A stretch of DNA of 64,000 nt from Tranzscheliella williamsii. Its lineage: Eukaryota; Basidiomycota; Ustilaginomycetes; Ustilaginales; Ustilaginaceae. The stretch is from positions 33,965 to 97,964 of the forward strand of contig JALBYF010000067.1 in NCBI GenBank assembly GCA_023212725.1, written 5' to 3'. The translations under genes and the position numbers were made by a program. Shown one piece after another: positions 53,110 through 63,935 of this stretch (positions within the stretch are counted from its first letter, which is position 1; every line of letters begins with the position of its first letter). The notes below the pieces were generated by a model. The model saw nothing but the letters and a program-made list of their open reading frames with translations, made no database searches and was not told the origin of the DNA.

Positions 53110-54561
53110 TCACGCCTGGTCTCTGACGTCCATGACCACAGGCTTCCTCTGCTTGAAGGTCCTGCTCTTCTCCATACCGGCGACATTGTCGAGCGCTGCG
53201 CTGGACGCGTCCCCGCCGAGCTTTTGCGCCTTGCGCTTGCGGCGTTCCAGCTTGTCGTTCTGCAGCTTGGCACGCTCGACCTTCTTGAGGTAGTCCCTTT
53301 GCTCGTGCGCCGACTGGCTGAGCTCAGTTCGGAGGCGTGCCGCGTGGCTGGCGCGCTCCTGTGCCATCTGCTCGGACAGCATGTGCCACTTGAAGCCCTT
53401 GAGGTACTTCATCGTCCATACGTCGTCTTGGAACCGCTTGCTACTCCTGCCCATCTTGCCCGCACCGCCGCCGCTGCCGGACTTCTTAGAGTTACTCGCA
53501 GCCAGCCCCCCGATAGGCTGCGCATTTAGCATCTCGGCAGCTGCTTTGGCTACCTTCTTCGAGGTAAACTCAACCCAGCCTTCGGTGTAGCGGGACACCC
53601 CACCCCGCTTCTTCTTGGACTCACCCGGCTTGCTTCCGTCCTGCAGATAGATCCTTCCAAGCTCGCCAAAGTTGGATAGAATGTGGCGCACCTTGGCTGG
53701 CGTCATGCCCGGCGGGATGCGCGAAATGTACAGAATGCCCAGTTTGCGCTGCTTCTTTTGAAAGGCCTCCAGTTCGGACGTTGAAAGCGGTTTGATGATC
53801 TTTTCCTCTTCCGCTTGCGCCTCAAAGGGATCGTCTTGCAAGTGCTCGTCTTCGTCATCGGAGTCAAGAGCTGTGGCCTGCTCTGTGTCTTCGTCGCCCG
53901 TGGTCTTTTTGTGTTTTTTGGTCTTCTTCTCGGCCTTTTCCGTGGAGGAACTGGCTTCGGCCTGAGCAACGTTGCCTGTCTCCTCAGTCATGCCGCCGTC
54001 CTCTCGTTTCCGCTTGTTGTTAGCCAGACTCGTCTCGCCCACCACGTTGCTACTTTCCTCTGCCTTCTCTGTCTTCTCCTTCTTCTCCTTCTTTTCCTTC
54101 TTCACCTTTTTTCCTTCCTTCCCCTGCTTGTCCTTTCTTGTGTTCTTCTCTTTCTTGTCTGTCTCTTTCGCTTGCTTTCCTGGAGAAGCACCTTCTTTAC
54201 TAGTCTCTAGGTCTGTCACCTCCTCCTTCTCTGTTGTATGGACAGGAACCGCAGGGGCTGGTTCCGATGCGGGACTCGACGCTTGTACCAATCCGGCTGG
54301 CTGTTTCTTTGGGGTGCCATTGGCCCCTTGAGCTGGCGACATGGCTTGGGCGCTGGCTTGATGTTTCGGGCCGCGGTATACAGTCCTTTCGTATTTTTCG
54401 GCTTCGCTTACGCAGGTGTTGTGGCTCTTGAACTCGTTGGGGTGGTTGAACTGCGATGAACAGTCGAGGCAGGTGACGGGGGCGTAGCATCTGTTGTAAT
54501 GCTGTTGCAGCTTGGGCTTTTTGACCACGTCGCCGCAGCCATCGCAGTTGAAGGACACCAT
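53110..54561 (-). CDS. ESF2: LYAR zinc-finger / Esf2 rRNA-processing fusion protein
   Basis: Single frame of 483 codons from the ATG at 54561. Residues 1-~60 are a LYAR-type C2HC zinc finger: MVSFNCDGCGDVVKKPKLQQHY, CLDCSSQFNHPNEFKSHNTCVSEAEKY. A long Lys/Glu-rich, probably coiled and nucleolar-targeting linker (~95-280) follows. The C-terminal ~220 residues are Esf2/ABT1: LGILYISRIPPGMTPAKVRHIL, GELGRIYLQ, then FQDDVWTMKYLKGFKWHMLSEQ and a basic tail. Esf2 is an RRM-type SSU processome factor that stimulates Dbp8 helicase for 18S rRNA maturation. LYAR is a nucleolar protein also linked to pre-rRNA. I know these as separate proteins. No stop or clear intron separates them here. Confidence 0.9.
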   Translation of the reverse strand: MVSFNCDGCGDVVKKPKLQQHYNRCYAPVTCLDCSSQFNHPNEFKSHNTCVSEAEKYERTVYRGPKHQASAQAMSPAQGANGTPKKQPAGLVQASSPASEPAPAVPVHTTEKEEVTDLETSKEGASPGKQAKETDKKEKNTRKDKQGKEGKKVKKEKKEKKEKTEKAEESSNVVGETSLANNKRKREDGGMTEETGNVAQAEASSSTEKAEKKTKKHKKTTGDEDTEQATALDSDDEDEHLQDDPFEAQAEEEKIIKPLSTSELEAFQKKQRKLGILYISRIPPGMTPAKVRHILSNFGELGRIYLQDGSKPGESKKKRGGVSRYTEGWVEFTSKKVAKAAAEMLNAQPIGGLAASNSKKSGSGGGAGKMGRSSKRFQDDVWTMKYLKGFKWHMLSEQMAQERASHAARLRTELSQSAHEQRDYLKKVERAKLQNDKLERRKRKAQKLGGDASSAALDNVAGMEKSRTFKQRKPVVMDVRDQA

Positions 54562-56624
54562 CGCTCTTGCCAGTTCGTGGGAAGTAAAGGTAAGAGAACG
54601 AGGCTGACAGGTACGACGAGATAATGGAAAAAGTGGTGGACGTCGCAAGGCGGCGGCAGGGACCACAACTCCTACCTAGAAAACTGTGAATTAATTTCAA
54701 TTTTCTGTTCCGACCTTCCAGAAATTACCGCCCCGGATGTCGGGTTGCCTGTCTGGACCCTGACTCGAGCGTCTCGGCCGGGAAGAACTCTTCAAGCCCA
54801 CGACGAACTTCTGCTCAAGCTAGGCGGTGGGTCATGGATTGAACAGTATCTCCACTCTTTGCAAGCCAAGGCGGTATTTCGCTGCTTGTAGGAATGAATG
54901 GTACAGTGGCCACGGAGGTTGATCAGCGAGCTTGTTGTTCAAAGGTGTCTGTATACCTTTGAGCTTTGTTCAAGGTTATTACCTCCCCATTTTCCATTGA
55001 TTGTACAGAATTCAGGATTATTTTGACCAAATAATGTTCTGGAAATCACGACCCCCATCAACTCATGGCCAACTGACGCCACATGGCATCGATATGTCTG
55101 AACACTACAAAAAGACAATCTACATACGACAGTGCCTTTGGGCGCACTCAGGATGGCTATGCCATGGTTGGCGGGGCACGAAGTAGCAAGCGAGCGGCGT
55201 GATAACCAGAGTGAACCGCCTTCGCACGGAGACGCTCCAATGTGATCGCTTGCACAGCTCGCTAGAATATGGGGCACGCGTCGTGTAAAGTGAAGTCGAA
55301 CGCCTGCTAACGCGCATCTTCTTTAAAGTCACATCGAGAGATGTTTTATCCAGGAACACAAGGCAACCGAGGTGACTTTAGACTGTGTATTGGAATCCTT
55401 CACAAGATCACATCGGGACGTCTCGCATCTGCACCTGCTGTGACCCGATTTACACGAGGCCACACACGATGAACTCACAAGTAAGTCCTGCAGGAAATTT
55501 TGTACAGCGCTTGTCTATTCTTTCGTCAGGTGTGGACAGGTAAAAATCATAGTGCTGGTGGTCTGTTCTGGGCAGAAGTGATGGCATGTCTTGCGATGGG
55601 AACATGTCGTATGCGTTGGGCAGCAGCAGGGCCTGCAGGCCGATCCGAACAAACAAAACAAAGTGCTAGTCGGGTGCAGATGCAAGCAAGCCGACGTGTT
55701 CGCATGACCTTGCCGAGCTTGTACAGACTAAAACGACGGGGCTGCGCCTCGGCGACCTCTTTTCACTTTTGCCCTGTTGCCTGCACTGCCCGCACGCGAC
55801 ATGGGCGTCAACGTACATGCACGCTCGCAGGCTGCGAGAGCAGCAAGTCTGTCGGACGATGACAGGTCGGTACACACCGCACGCTAGCATGGACGAGATA
55901 GGATTCACCCTCCTCGGTCAGTGACACCACCCGCACTATTGAGACGAGAATGGTGAACTTGTCTGCAGACGCAGTGGACCCCGATCAGTCAATTTCTGTC
56001 CCGCATCGCTAGGGGACTTCCAAGAACTGTATAAGTGAACCGATATCGTATACATATTGTATGAAGACCCACACATGCCTCTGATATTTGTTGATGTCAT
56101 AAGGGGATGGCAACGGACGAAGCAGCACAGCGATCATCAAGCGATCCTTCCGAATCACATGAAGCATTCTCAGGAAAGATCGCGTGGAAGCGTAAATCAG
56201 TTTATGCGGACGGCTGTTTGATTCTCACAAAGCAAAAGGAAGAATCGCAGAGACTGTGACTGCTCGCTTACACAGTCGTTACCCACAGTCTAAAGTCACG
56301 CTGCAACTGCGCTGGTCGGGTGAAGAGCAGTAACACACATCTGGCTCGGTAACTTGTGGCTGTTCTGCTCACAACATGTTTCTATGTGGATCGCAATTGG
56401 CATATGCAGGGCGTACTATAGCTTCTGTGACAGACAAGAGGAACCGAGCGGTTACGGCTCTGCTTTCAAAAGCTTGCCATCCTTATCCAATCGCAGACCA
56501 CCACACTGTCCAACCCTTCTCAAACGCAAAGGCTGTCAACGTGTGACAGCTGCGACGTTCACCTCCACAACCTCAAAACAACGCACATCCCCTGGGGTTA
56601 TGACCACGCTGCGCTAATGCTGAC

Positions 56625-57041
56625 TTAGTACCGTGCCTGCACCACTACCAAGAAGCATTCGGATAGCCCACAGAATGACTTTCTGCAGACGCGCTGTGCC
56701 ACTTTCGATCTACGTATGCACTGTGACAAACAGCTCAGCCGAAATTCTTGCACTGAAGCAGTGTCGTCCAAGGCTATAATGGTCGAGCCGTCGCAGTTGC
56801 AGCGACACTTTACTATCAAAGGGGCAGATTGGCGGCGCGGCAAGCGGAAAAACAGTCTTTCAGCTTGCGTTGTAGCGAGCTGGTTGGCCACCATGTAGAA
56901 GAAGGAGTTGTGTTTGCCGAGGGCGTTGTCATACTCTAGTGATACTTTGTGGAGCTGCTTGAGTGCTATGACACCTTGTCGCTGCAAGACCTTCCCTGTG
57001 TTCGCGGTTCGAGTTACTTCGAACTCGGTGTGTGGACATAT
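56625..57041 (-). pseudogene. Possible eroded gene fragment, unrecognised
   Basis: On the minus strand a frame stays open for ~139 codons. Its first ~85 (HTEFEVTRTANTGKVLQRQG, LKQLHKVSLEYDNALGKHNS, FFYMVANQLATTQAERLFF) look strongly coding in composition and codon use. There is no ATG at the start, and the coding-like sense seems to shift frame near PLI (about 56812), where a neighbouring frame reads KVSLQLRRLDHYSLGRH. This pattern suggests a decayed gene or one exon of an unresolved gene. I recognise no family. Confidence 0.35.
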
Positions 57042-60000
57042 TCACATCATATTGTAGTTATCATGCCTGGGTCAGCCTGCGCGACCTCGTCAGTGGAGTG
57101 CGACGCTGTCCATAGCAATCAGGAAGGCACGGCATCCATGCATGACGACTGTCGATCTTCGTCTGCATCCCACAATCAATCGTGCCCCACTCACACCACA
57201 GAGACCCTGCGGACCTATCTTCCGAGGTGCAGGCGATCGCCGCCATCAACCAGATTTCGGTTGGCTTTCCCGGTTGCAAGCCAGTTGCGGCTCTCCCGCA
57301 GATCATCTTCCTCATATCCTCATGGCAGCCTATCTCCATCATGCAAAGCTCGCTTTAATAATCCAAGTAAAGCGTCTGAAGCGTCTGCTCATTGTGAGTA
57401 GAAGCGGATCGTCCGAGATCGATGAGGTTGCTCTGCACTGCAGCTGTTGCAGCCGGCTTTCAGATTAAGTTGACAACAGTTATTATTATATTGTTTCTAT
57501 GTGGATTACGACTGCGCTTCAGTGCTGTGCAACACCTCGCCCAGCGTTGTTAATGCGATCGAGAGGAGGAGACTAGTGAAAGTGTCCCTCTCACTTGTCA
57601 CGCGTGTGACTTTGTGATGAGTGTGCAGCGATATGCACGCCTTGCAGATTATCGCCGACAGGTCCAGAAGAAGCGATTTAATGCTGCTCAATTAAGCGAC
57701 AAGACCGAGCATAGTTCGGCGTGTCCGCGCAATAGCCAGCCAGGCTTGATCCTCCGGCCACTGTAGCCTTGTGCTCTTCGATATACAGCCGGCTGTCAAA
57801 AGACCCTGAACTTGACCTTGAATACTAGCTAGGCGGCACCACACCGCATCATTCCACAATCTACGCTACCATGATATCGTGTATCTGTGCATTGCTGCAT
57901 CCGCGTCCGAGCCTGTTGGCTCTCCGGGACTCTGACATTACCAAAAAGACAACGTCTGCTTCACCGATCTGCATATGTTGCTGATGCTCCTCTGCCGTCA
58001 ATTATTGCCCGTCATTGAGTAGTCGCTCCCTCCCACACCGACACGTCTTTCTTCGGCCCTTTCCACTACATCGTACTGCTCCCTTACATATCTCGGCCTG
58101 CAACTTCCTTTCGTTCACTCCGCTCCTCAGAACGGCCGACACGATCATCCTCCTCCAACTCGGACAGGCTGCATCTTGAGCATATCTCACCGAGCCACTT
58201 CTCATAGAGGTTCGCCCGCAATTACTCCCTTTCAGTTTCGTCAATATCTGTATACACTGACAGCGCCATACAGTGACGGACCCCCATTGGTCCCAAGTCC
58301 TTACAACCATCTCGTGTACCTGGACGTCTAATCCTCTATACAGTGTGAATTCCAAGCGTCGATGCGTATTATCCGAAGGCCACAAAGATCATCAGTAGCA
58401 GCGCCGGGTCCAATCACCTCGGGCGGTCTGCACTCCCCTTCGGACGCTCAAGTCTAAGCTCAGCAACTGCTTCACCAGCTGTTTCAACCCAGGAAGGCCC
58501 GGCACCTTTGCATTCGTACTGCTTTACCCTCAGCAAGTCAGCCCGGTCGTTGCTTCTTGATACCCACACACGGACCAAAGGATCGGTATCACTTTGTCCG
58601 TGTGATACCACACACATAAAGCCTCTGTCTCCAGGACCTCTACTGCGCAACCCCTCTCTTCTTATCCTACTCCACATCACACTCCTTCCCCTCAACGTGC
58701 CCAAACACATACGCTCCCACCACGTCAACGCAACCGACTCCAGCTCGCCATTCGACGGCACTCACGTTCATTTTTAAACATACTACACATCCTAAGGCGA
58801 TCTTGCCAATCGGTAATCAAAAGCCTTACACAAGTCCTTACGGCATCACGTTCATTTATAACCGTCACACATAAAGGTGATATTCCTGTAAGTCGAAGAG
58901 CAGCCAAATGCAAGCGACGAAGACTGAAAGAGCGGTTAGAATGAACGGAAGCCGTTCAATACTGGTCTCACAGAGCCAGTAGAAACGGTCTGGTGTGTCT
59001 ATCGATTATCTGTTTCGGATATGGGGTTCATTTCCACAGGGTGTCAGCTATAGGAGCTGCACTGTCATACTCACTTAGCTGCGACGCGGCCTTAGATTAG
59101 CAGAAAGGCATGGGAGGAGCAACTTCGATGTCTCCATGTAGAGAAGCAGACAGAACCGGATGCTCTGCCAGTATACGGTTGTTCTTATGGCTCTTTAACT
59201 GCCCAATTGCTTCGTGTAACGATGTTGCTGATCATCTCTTCTCTCTCTATCTCCACTCGTCCTCTTCTTTGCCGCTGCTCTACACCATTTCTTAACTGTT
59301 TCATCTGCGCTTAACATGCTATTCTCAATCGACTATCTCCTTTACATCTGGCTTGTATTTGCTGATGGTTCCGGCAATCACGATTTCGTCGAAAAATCGG
59401 GGTTTACTGCGCGTCGCATCGGGCTTTGTTTTTTTGGATCTGGCCGTCGACTCCTTACTTGACACATGTGGTGGATATGCATTGCTCCTTCCGACATTGC
59501 GCTTCACCTCATCCTATGACAATGGCGACTAACACCCCTTGCTTTCTATGGATATGCGCTTTGCTGCCGGGGCTGGTGCTCTCATTTCATACCTTGCTAT
59601 TTTTCTCGTCTCATTGCTGATCGCCGCTATGATGGCTCACCTGCCCTCTCCGCTGCACACCTTCCTTCTGCCATCCCACCGATCTCGTTTTAATGCACAA
59701 TGCACTTCCAACATTCTGCCGGCGCGCATCGGCTCCGCTAATTGCTTCAATCTGGCCCTATACTGCGACGCCTTCCCTTCGACCAAATGATTTACATCTG
59801 CCTGGCATCCTGTCGACTTGCGCCATCCCAAACTGCGCGTTACCCGCCTGCTACCTGCTGTTGCCGACATTGCCAACCGACGTACCTCAATTTCCCCTCC
59901 TTGACGAACACCGGATCCTCTCCGCCTCCTTGCCTGTCCGGCCTATGATGCTCTTGTCTTTCCTGCAATGCCTCCTTCGTTCCTTCCGTGTTCCTGTGCA

Positions 60001-61175
60001 GGCATCGACTACGAGCCATTCCCGGCGTCACTACCAGGAATTCCCTCATCATTGCTGATCGGCATTCACGTGAGTAATTCTCTTACTCTTCATCCTCTTA
60101 GCTCGTCCGTTGAAGAGTCGCCGGCATGCTCTTCGAGAGATGGCGCTAACCCTTAGTCTCCTGTCTTGTTCTTGCTTTCTTTTCCCTTTTTGGTGATCCC
60201 GATGGCGGCGTCCGTACCTCGCAATGCCTGTATGTTTACCTGTATGCTTGCCTTCCTCGCGGTTTCCCCTTTCGATTTCGCAACCGTATGTCTTGCCATC
60301 AACCCACCCGCTCGGCCAATCGGACTGTCGACTTGCCATTCGTTACTTTCACTGTGACCTCGGTCCGCACGTTTTTCTCCGATTGATGCATGCTCATCAT
60401 CGCTTCGCGTCGGCTCTGCTCAAAATCTGATATCGCCCATCACTCACTCCTCACATTGGCAATTCCTCACTGGCCGCCCGTTGCATTCCCTGATGCATCG
60501 TTGCTCGTGGTATTTGCCCACCTCGCTTACTCTACAAACAAATTGGCCCATCCCCGTCCATTTGTCCAATTGCGCCCCGCTGTGATGATCCGCTGGATCG
60601 TTGCCTGGCACAATCCTTCACCGTCGCATGCCTGTTACATCACCTCCTGCGCCCCTCCTCGGACCGTCGCCGGCGATCTTTGTCATATCGCCTGGATCCT
60701 TCATGCATGCCTCGTAGTTCTTCGCTGCATCTCACAGGCTTGACTACCTCTTCTCCGCGGCTCATTCCCCTGGCCTTCTACGTTCCAATCTCAGCACTCG
60801 ACATTTGTTTGTTAGGACACTCCCTGGTTGCCGCCTTCCCGCCCCTTAGAGCTCTAACTGAAGGTTCCCGTCGGTGCTGCTCCTCGTCAAGTTGATTCCT
60901 GCGCCTCAAGTGCCTTCTCATAAGCAGACTGGCATTCCTAACCGCAAGAACGTCCTACGACAGCTTGCTCGCTCACAATACATTTGTGCGACATCGAGCC
61001 CATTGATCGACGCTCTCATTCACATTCCCTTCTTCAGGTTTACTGATCGGTTTTCGTCTGCTGTAAGTTCCGCTTACCAAAATCCTACCCACGGCGAGCC
61101 TCCAGCGGCCTCTTCGTCACCGCTTGCCCTAAACGGCTCTGTCTCTACGCCCATACCTCCATATCATCACCCGGT

Positions 61176-61183
61176 CATATATA
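61176..61183 (+). promoter_or_regulatory. TATA box upstream of the cyclin gene
   Basis: CATATATA about 380 bp before the ATG at 61558, in pyrimidine-rich DNA. If used, the leader is ~350 nt and the 6.6 kb further left is true intergenic sequence. Confidence 0.4.
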
Positions 61184-61557
61184 CCTGGTCCAAGGCCCTA
61201 GGGCGGAGGTGTTTCCCCTCATCACCCCACTCCCCTCTCGTACCGGTCTCTATCTACGCTAACGAAGCAAAGACTGACCCCTCCCTCCCCTGTCTCCCTC
61301 CTATACCATATCCCTGCTCGGCTTGTCTTACGCTTCCCTCCCCTCTCTTGCTTCTTCAGGGCCATCAGCTCGACACATCACATTCTTTCTACAATCGCTC
61401 TTTTAATATTCGACAACTAAACGACCTCAACGAACGTCAATTTATCACTCGCAACAGCACATACACACACACTGTGCACACACACTACACATACACGCAC
61501 GCAACAAACACGGCGCAACTCAGCATTCGACAGACCCGCTTCGTTTCCGGCTCAATA

Positions 61558-63123
61558 ATGTCTGCATCTGCAAGCTCCAGCTCTACTTCGTTGTCTCGAA
61601 AAAGCTCGACTCACTCGCGATCTAACCGTATCAGTAACAGCTCGATTAGTACGAGTACTTCAAGCTCGCGGTCACGGTCTTCGCGCGGAAAGAGTACCTC
61701 TCCCTTAAACCAGATGAAACAAGAGGCGGCGGTACAGAAGGCGGCCAAACGCGCATCGGTATCAAGTGTCGGCTCAAGTATTTACTCTTGCTCCTCTTCC
61801 GGGGTCAAGGACGCCGATGTCACTTCCAACACCTCAATGCCCAGTTCATCAAGCAGCACCAAAGTTTGTGCTGACATGCGAACCATTCTTTTTGAAGAAG
61901 AATACCAAGACGAGGTTATCGAGCACATGCTGCATATGGAGACCGAAACAACAGCCTCTGTCGAGCTGATGGACGTCCAGCCCGAACTCAAGTGGTTCAT
62001 GCGACCCTACCTGGTCGACTTTCTCATCGAAATCCACCAGACTTTTCGTCTACGACCAGAGACGTTGTTTCTGACCATGAACGTTGTGGACCGATATGTC
62101 TCGAAGCGCATCGTTTACAAGCGACACTACCAGCTGCTTGGCTGTGCTGCTTTGCTCATAGCAGCCAAGTTCGAGGATTCCAAAGACCGTGTGCCGACAG
62201 TCAAAGAACTCAGCCAAATGTGCTGCAACGCCTACGACGAGTCTGCGTTCTCACAAATGGAGGGCCACGTACTCTCCACGATTGGATGGACGCTTGGCCA
62301 CCCAACAGCCGAAGCTTGGCTTAGAATCGAAAGCATTCGAGGCGGCGAACAGCTCAAGACAGTCAACCTAGCACGATTCCTGCTCGAGGCAAGCCTGTTT
62401 CACCGAGACTTCATCACCGTCAAGCCATCGGAACTGACCCGAGGGGCAATGATGTTGGCACGACTTATCTGCGGAGCCGCCCAATCTTCCACGCTGCTTC
62501 CAACAGACGAAGTGGCGAAAGCCGCGCACATGCTGGACACTTACATTTCCGAGAACATGCAGGACCTTTCCCTGATCCTAATTAAGAAGTACTCGTATGC
62601 CTACTTCTCAGGCGCCTCTTCGGTGGTCTGCGAGTGGTACCGGGCTCGTTGCGCCGCTGCCAAGTCGAAGCCTCCATCGGGACTGTTACCCGCACAGCTT
62701 CTCACTCGAGGCGAGACCGAAGAAGAGGCAGATGTGGACGATGACGATTCAATGTGCTCGCAACCGACCACGCCATGCTCTTCGACACAATCGACTCCCT
62801 CGAGGTCGATGGACGAGGACGAGGAGGAGGACGATGAGGACGAGATGCCAGTAACGCCTCTCTCCCTTTACTCTCTACACGACCCACTGGTGGCGGCTGC
62901 GATCGCCGCGGGTATGCCAGTGCCCATGCCCACTTCCCGTACCGCTATGCAGGACAAGGAGGATCGATGTCCTGCCACCTCTTCCGAGTTCTGCTCCAAA
63001 GCCGATCAGCAACAGCAAGCCAAAACAGCAGCGACGCATCTCAGCGTCCGACAACAACCCATGCTGGCGACGCGCAAACCGCTTGGCAACGTCGAATGGA
63101 ACGTTACCGTCCAGCAGTTCTAA
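61558..63123 (+). CDS. CLN1: G1-type cyclin (Cln1/Puc1-like)
   Basis: Single-exon 521-aa protein. The ATG at 61558 is the first in a frame otherwise open far upstream. The N-terminal ~110 residues are Ser-rich. The cyclin box at ~140-270 shows MRPYLVDFLIEIHQTFRLRPETLFLTMNVVDRYVSKR, HYQLLGCAALLIAAKFEDSKDRVPTVKEL and YDESAFSQMEGHVLSTIGWTLGHPTAEAWL, closest in memory to fungal Cln/Puc1 G1 cyclins. A second cyclin fold follows, then an acidic and Ser/Thr-Pro-rich tail (TPCSSTQSTPS, DEDEEEDDEDE), which resembles a PEST degradation region. It should activate Cdk1 at G1/S and link cycle entry to morphogenesis. The exceptionally long upstream region fits heavy transcriptional control. Confidence 0.93.
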   Translation: MSASASSSSTSLSRKSSTHSRSNRISNSSISTSTSSSRSRSSRGKSTSPLNQMKQEAAVQKAAKRASVSSVGSSIYSCSSSGVKDADVTSNTSMPSSSSSTKVCADMRTILFEEEYQDEVIEHMLHMETETTASVELMDVQPELKWFMRPYLVDFLIEIHQTFRLRPETLFLTMNVVDRYVSKRIVYKRHYQLLGCAALLIAAKFEDSKDRVPTVKELSQMCCNAYDESAFSQMEGHVLSTIGWTLGHPTAEAWLRIESIRGGEQLKTVNLARFLLEASLFHRDFITVKPSELTRGAMMLARLICGAAQSSTLLPTDEVAKAAHMLDTYISENMQDLSLILIKKYSYAYFSGASSVVCEWYRARCAAAKSKPPSGLLPAQLLTRGETEEEADVDDDDSMCSQPTTPCSSTQSTPSRSMDEDEEEDDEDEMPVTPLSLYSLHDPLVAAAIAAGMPVPMPTSRTAMQDKEDRCPATSSEFCSKADQQQQAKTAATHLSVRQQPMLATRKPLGNVEWNVTVQQF

Positions 63124-63422
63124 GAATCTTCCGCACATCGCCGCCTAGACCCAAAAGTGTTTCGACCTCTCTTGTTCACAGGATCTGTACTTGATCCATC
63201 CCGATCTAGCTATGTTCCCATCACACTGTGTTTTTATCTAATCCCGCTCCAGCAAGTCGTCCGCTCCCCGCATCACCCAGTTCCCACTTGGTCCATCTAC
63301 CACTTCCTGCCCCTTCTCATCCTGTGCTGTTCACAGCGTTATTGTCACACTTAGCACAGTTCGTTCCTGCCCCTCTTCCGAGCATACTCCACTGATTTGG
63401 CAAGGGCCAATTCTATGTCCTC
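63124..63422. other. 3' flank of the cyclin gene
   Basis: About 300 bp of pyrimidine-rich sequence between the cyclin stop and the next possible gene. No feature is seen. Confidence 0.5.
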
Positions 63423-63800
63423 ATGCATCCGCTTTCCATACCATGCAACATCAATTCCAATTGTTTCATCACCTCCGCCACGTGTGACGTGGCCGGCCTT
63501 CGCCAGATAAGTAAGGGAGATATGCATCACTGGTTACGTGGGCACCGCGCGCCGCCAGAGCGCGTACGCGGTGCCCCGCCACGCCTCGCTTCGCCGAAGA
63601 CGGCAATCAGATCCCCGCAGACAGTGTCGCTCACACCCCCGCAGATGCACCCAGCGACGTGGACAGATCCTCCGCCTCCGCCTGGGCCCGTGGCGCCCAT
63701 CGTCAAGGACCTCATCGCCCTCGAAGAGTACACCCTCGCCAGCCGCGACTTCGACAGAACCGTCCGCATCCTCCGCCTAGACCCCAGCATCGCCCTGTAG
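63423..63800 (+). CDS. Hypothetical small protein
   Basis: Open frame of 125 codons with ATGs at 63423 and 63519. Only the last ~50 residues look protein-like: after a Pro run they read VAPIVKDLIALEEYTLASRDF and end LRLDPSIAL. CACCCCCGCAG directly before the internal ATG at 63642 looks like a splice acceptor, so the 5' exon structure is uncertain. GC content rises sharply from ~63530, as in neighbouring coding DNA. An AATAAA-type signal follows at ~63910. I recognise no family. Confidence 0.35.
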   Translation: MHPLSIPCNINSNCFITSATCDVAGLRQISKGDMHHWLRGHRAPPERVRGAPPRLASPKTAIRSPQTVSLTPPQMHPATWTDPPPPPGPVAPIVKDLIALEEYTLASRDFDRTVRILRLDPSIAL

Positions 63801-63935
63801 ACCCCGCCTTTGCCATGCCATCTTAGCCCCGCAAGGCAACAGCCCTTACAGCATGCAAGCTCTCAGTCGGTGTCCAAAAGTTGTCTCTTGTGGCAATATG
63901 TTGGCTTTATAATAAATCCATTGCTTGTTGATAAT

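Larger units (their letters stand above)
54562..61557. other. 7-kb gene-poor region upstream of the cyclin gene
   Basis: The largest gene-free stretch in the window. 54.6-57.7 kb is AT-richer with scattered GTCAC/TGTGA elements and at least one protein-like open fragment on the minus strand (see 56625-57041). 58-61.5 kb is strongly pyrimidine-rich on the plus strand (TCTCC, CTTCC runs), typical of a long fungal promoter. A TATA box lies at 61176. No full gene could be supported. Confidence 0.5.

Noticed and set aside
57004..57024. GGTTCGAGTTACTTCGAAC resembling a tRNA B-box and a small hairpin
   Set aside because: It does not match the B-box consensus fully, has no A-box partner and lies at the edge of the coding-like fragment.
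60874..61557. 228-codon upstream extension of the cyclin frame
   Set aside because: Contains no ATG, includes the TATA element and is Ser/Pro/Thr-rich from pyrimidine-rich DNA; treated as promoter and leader.
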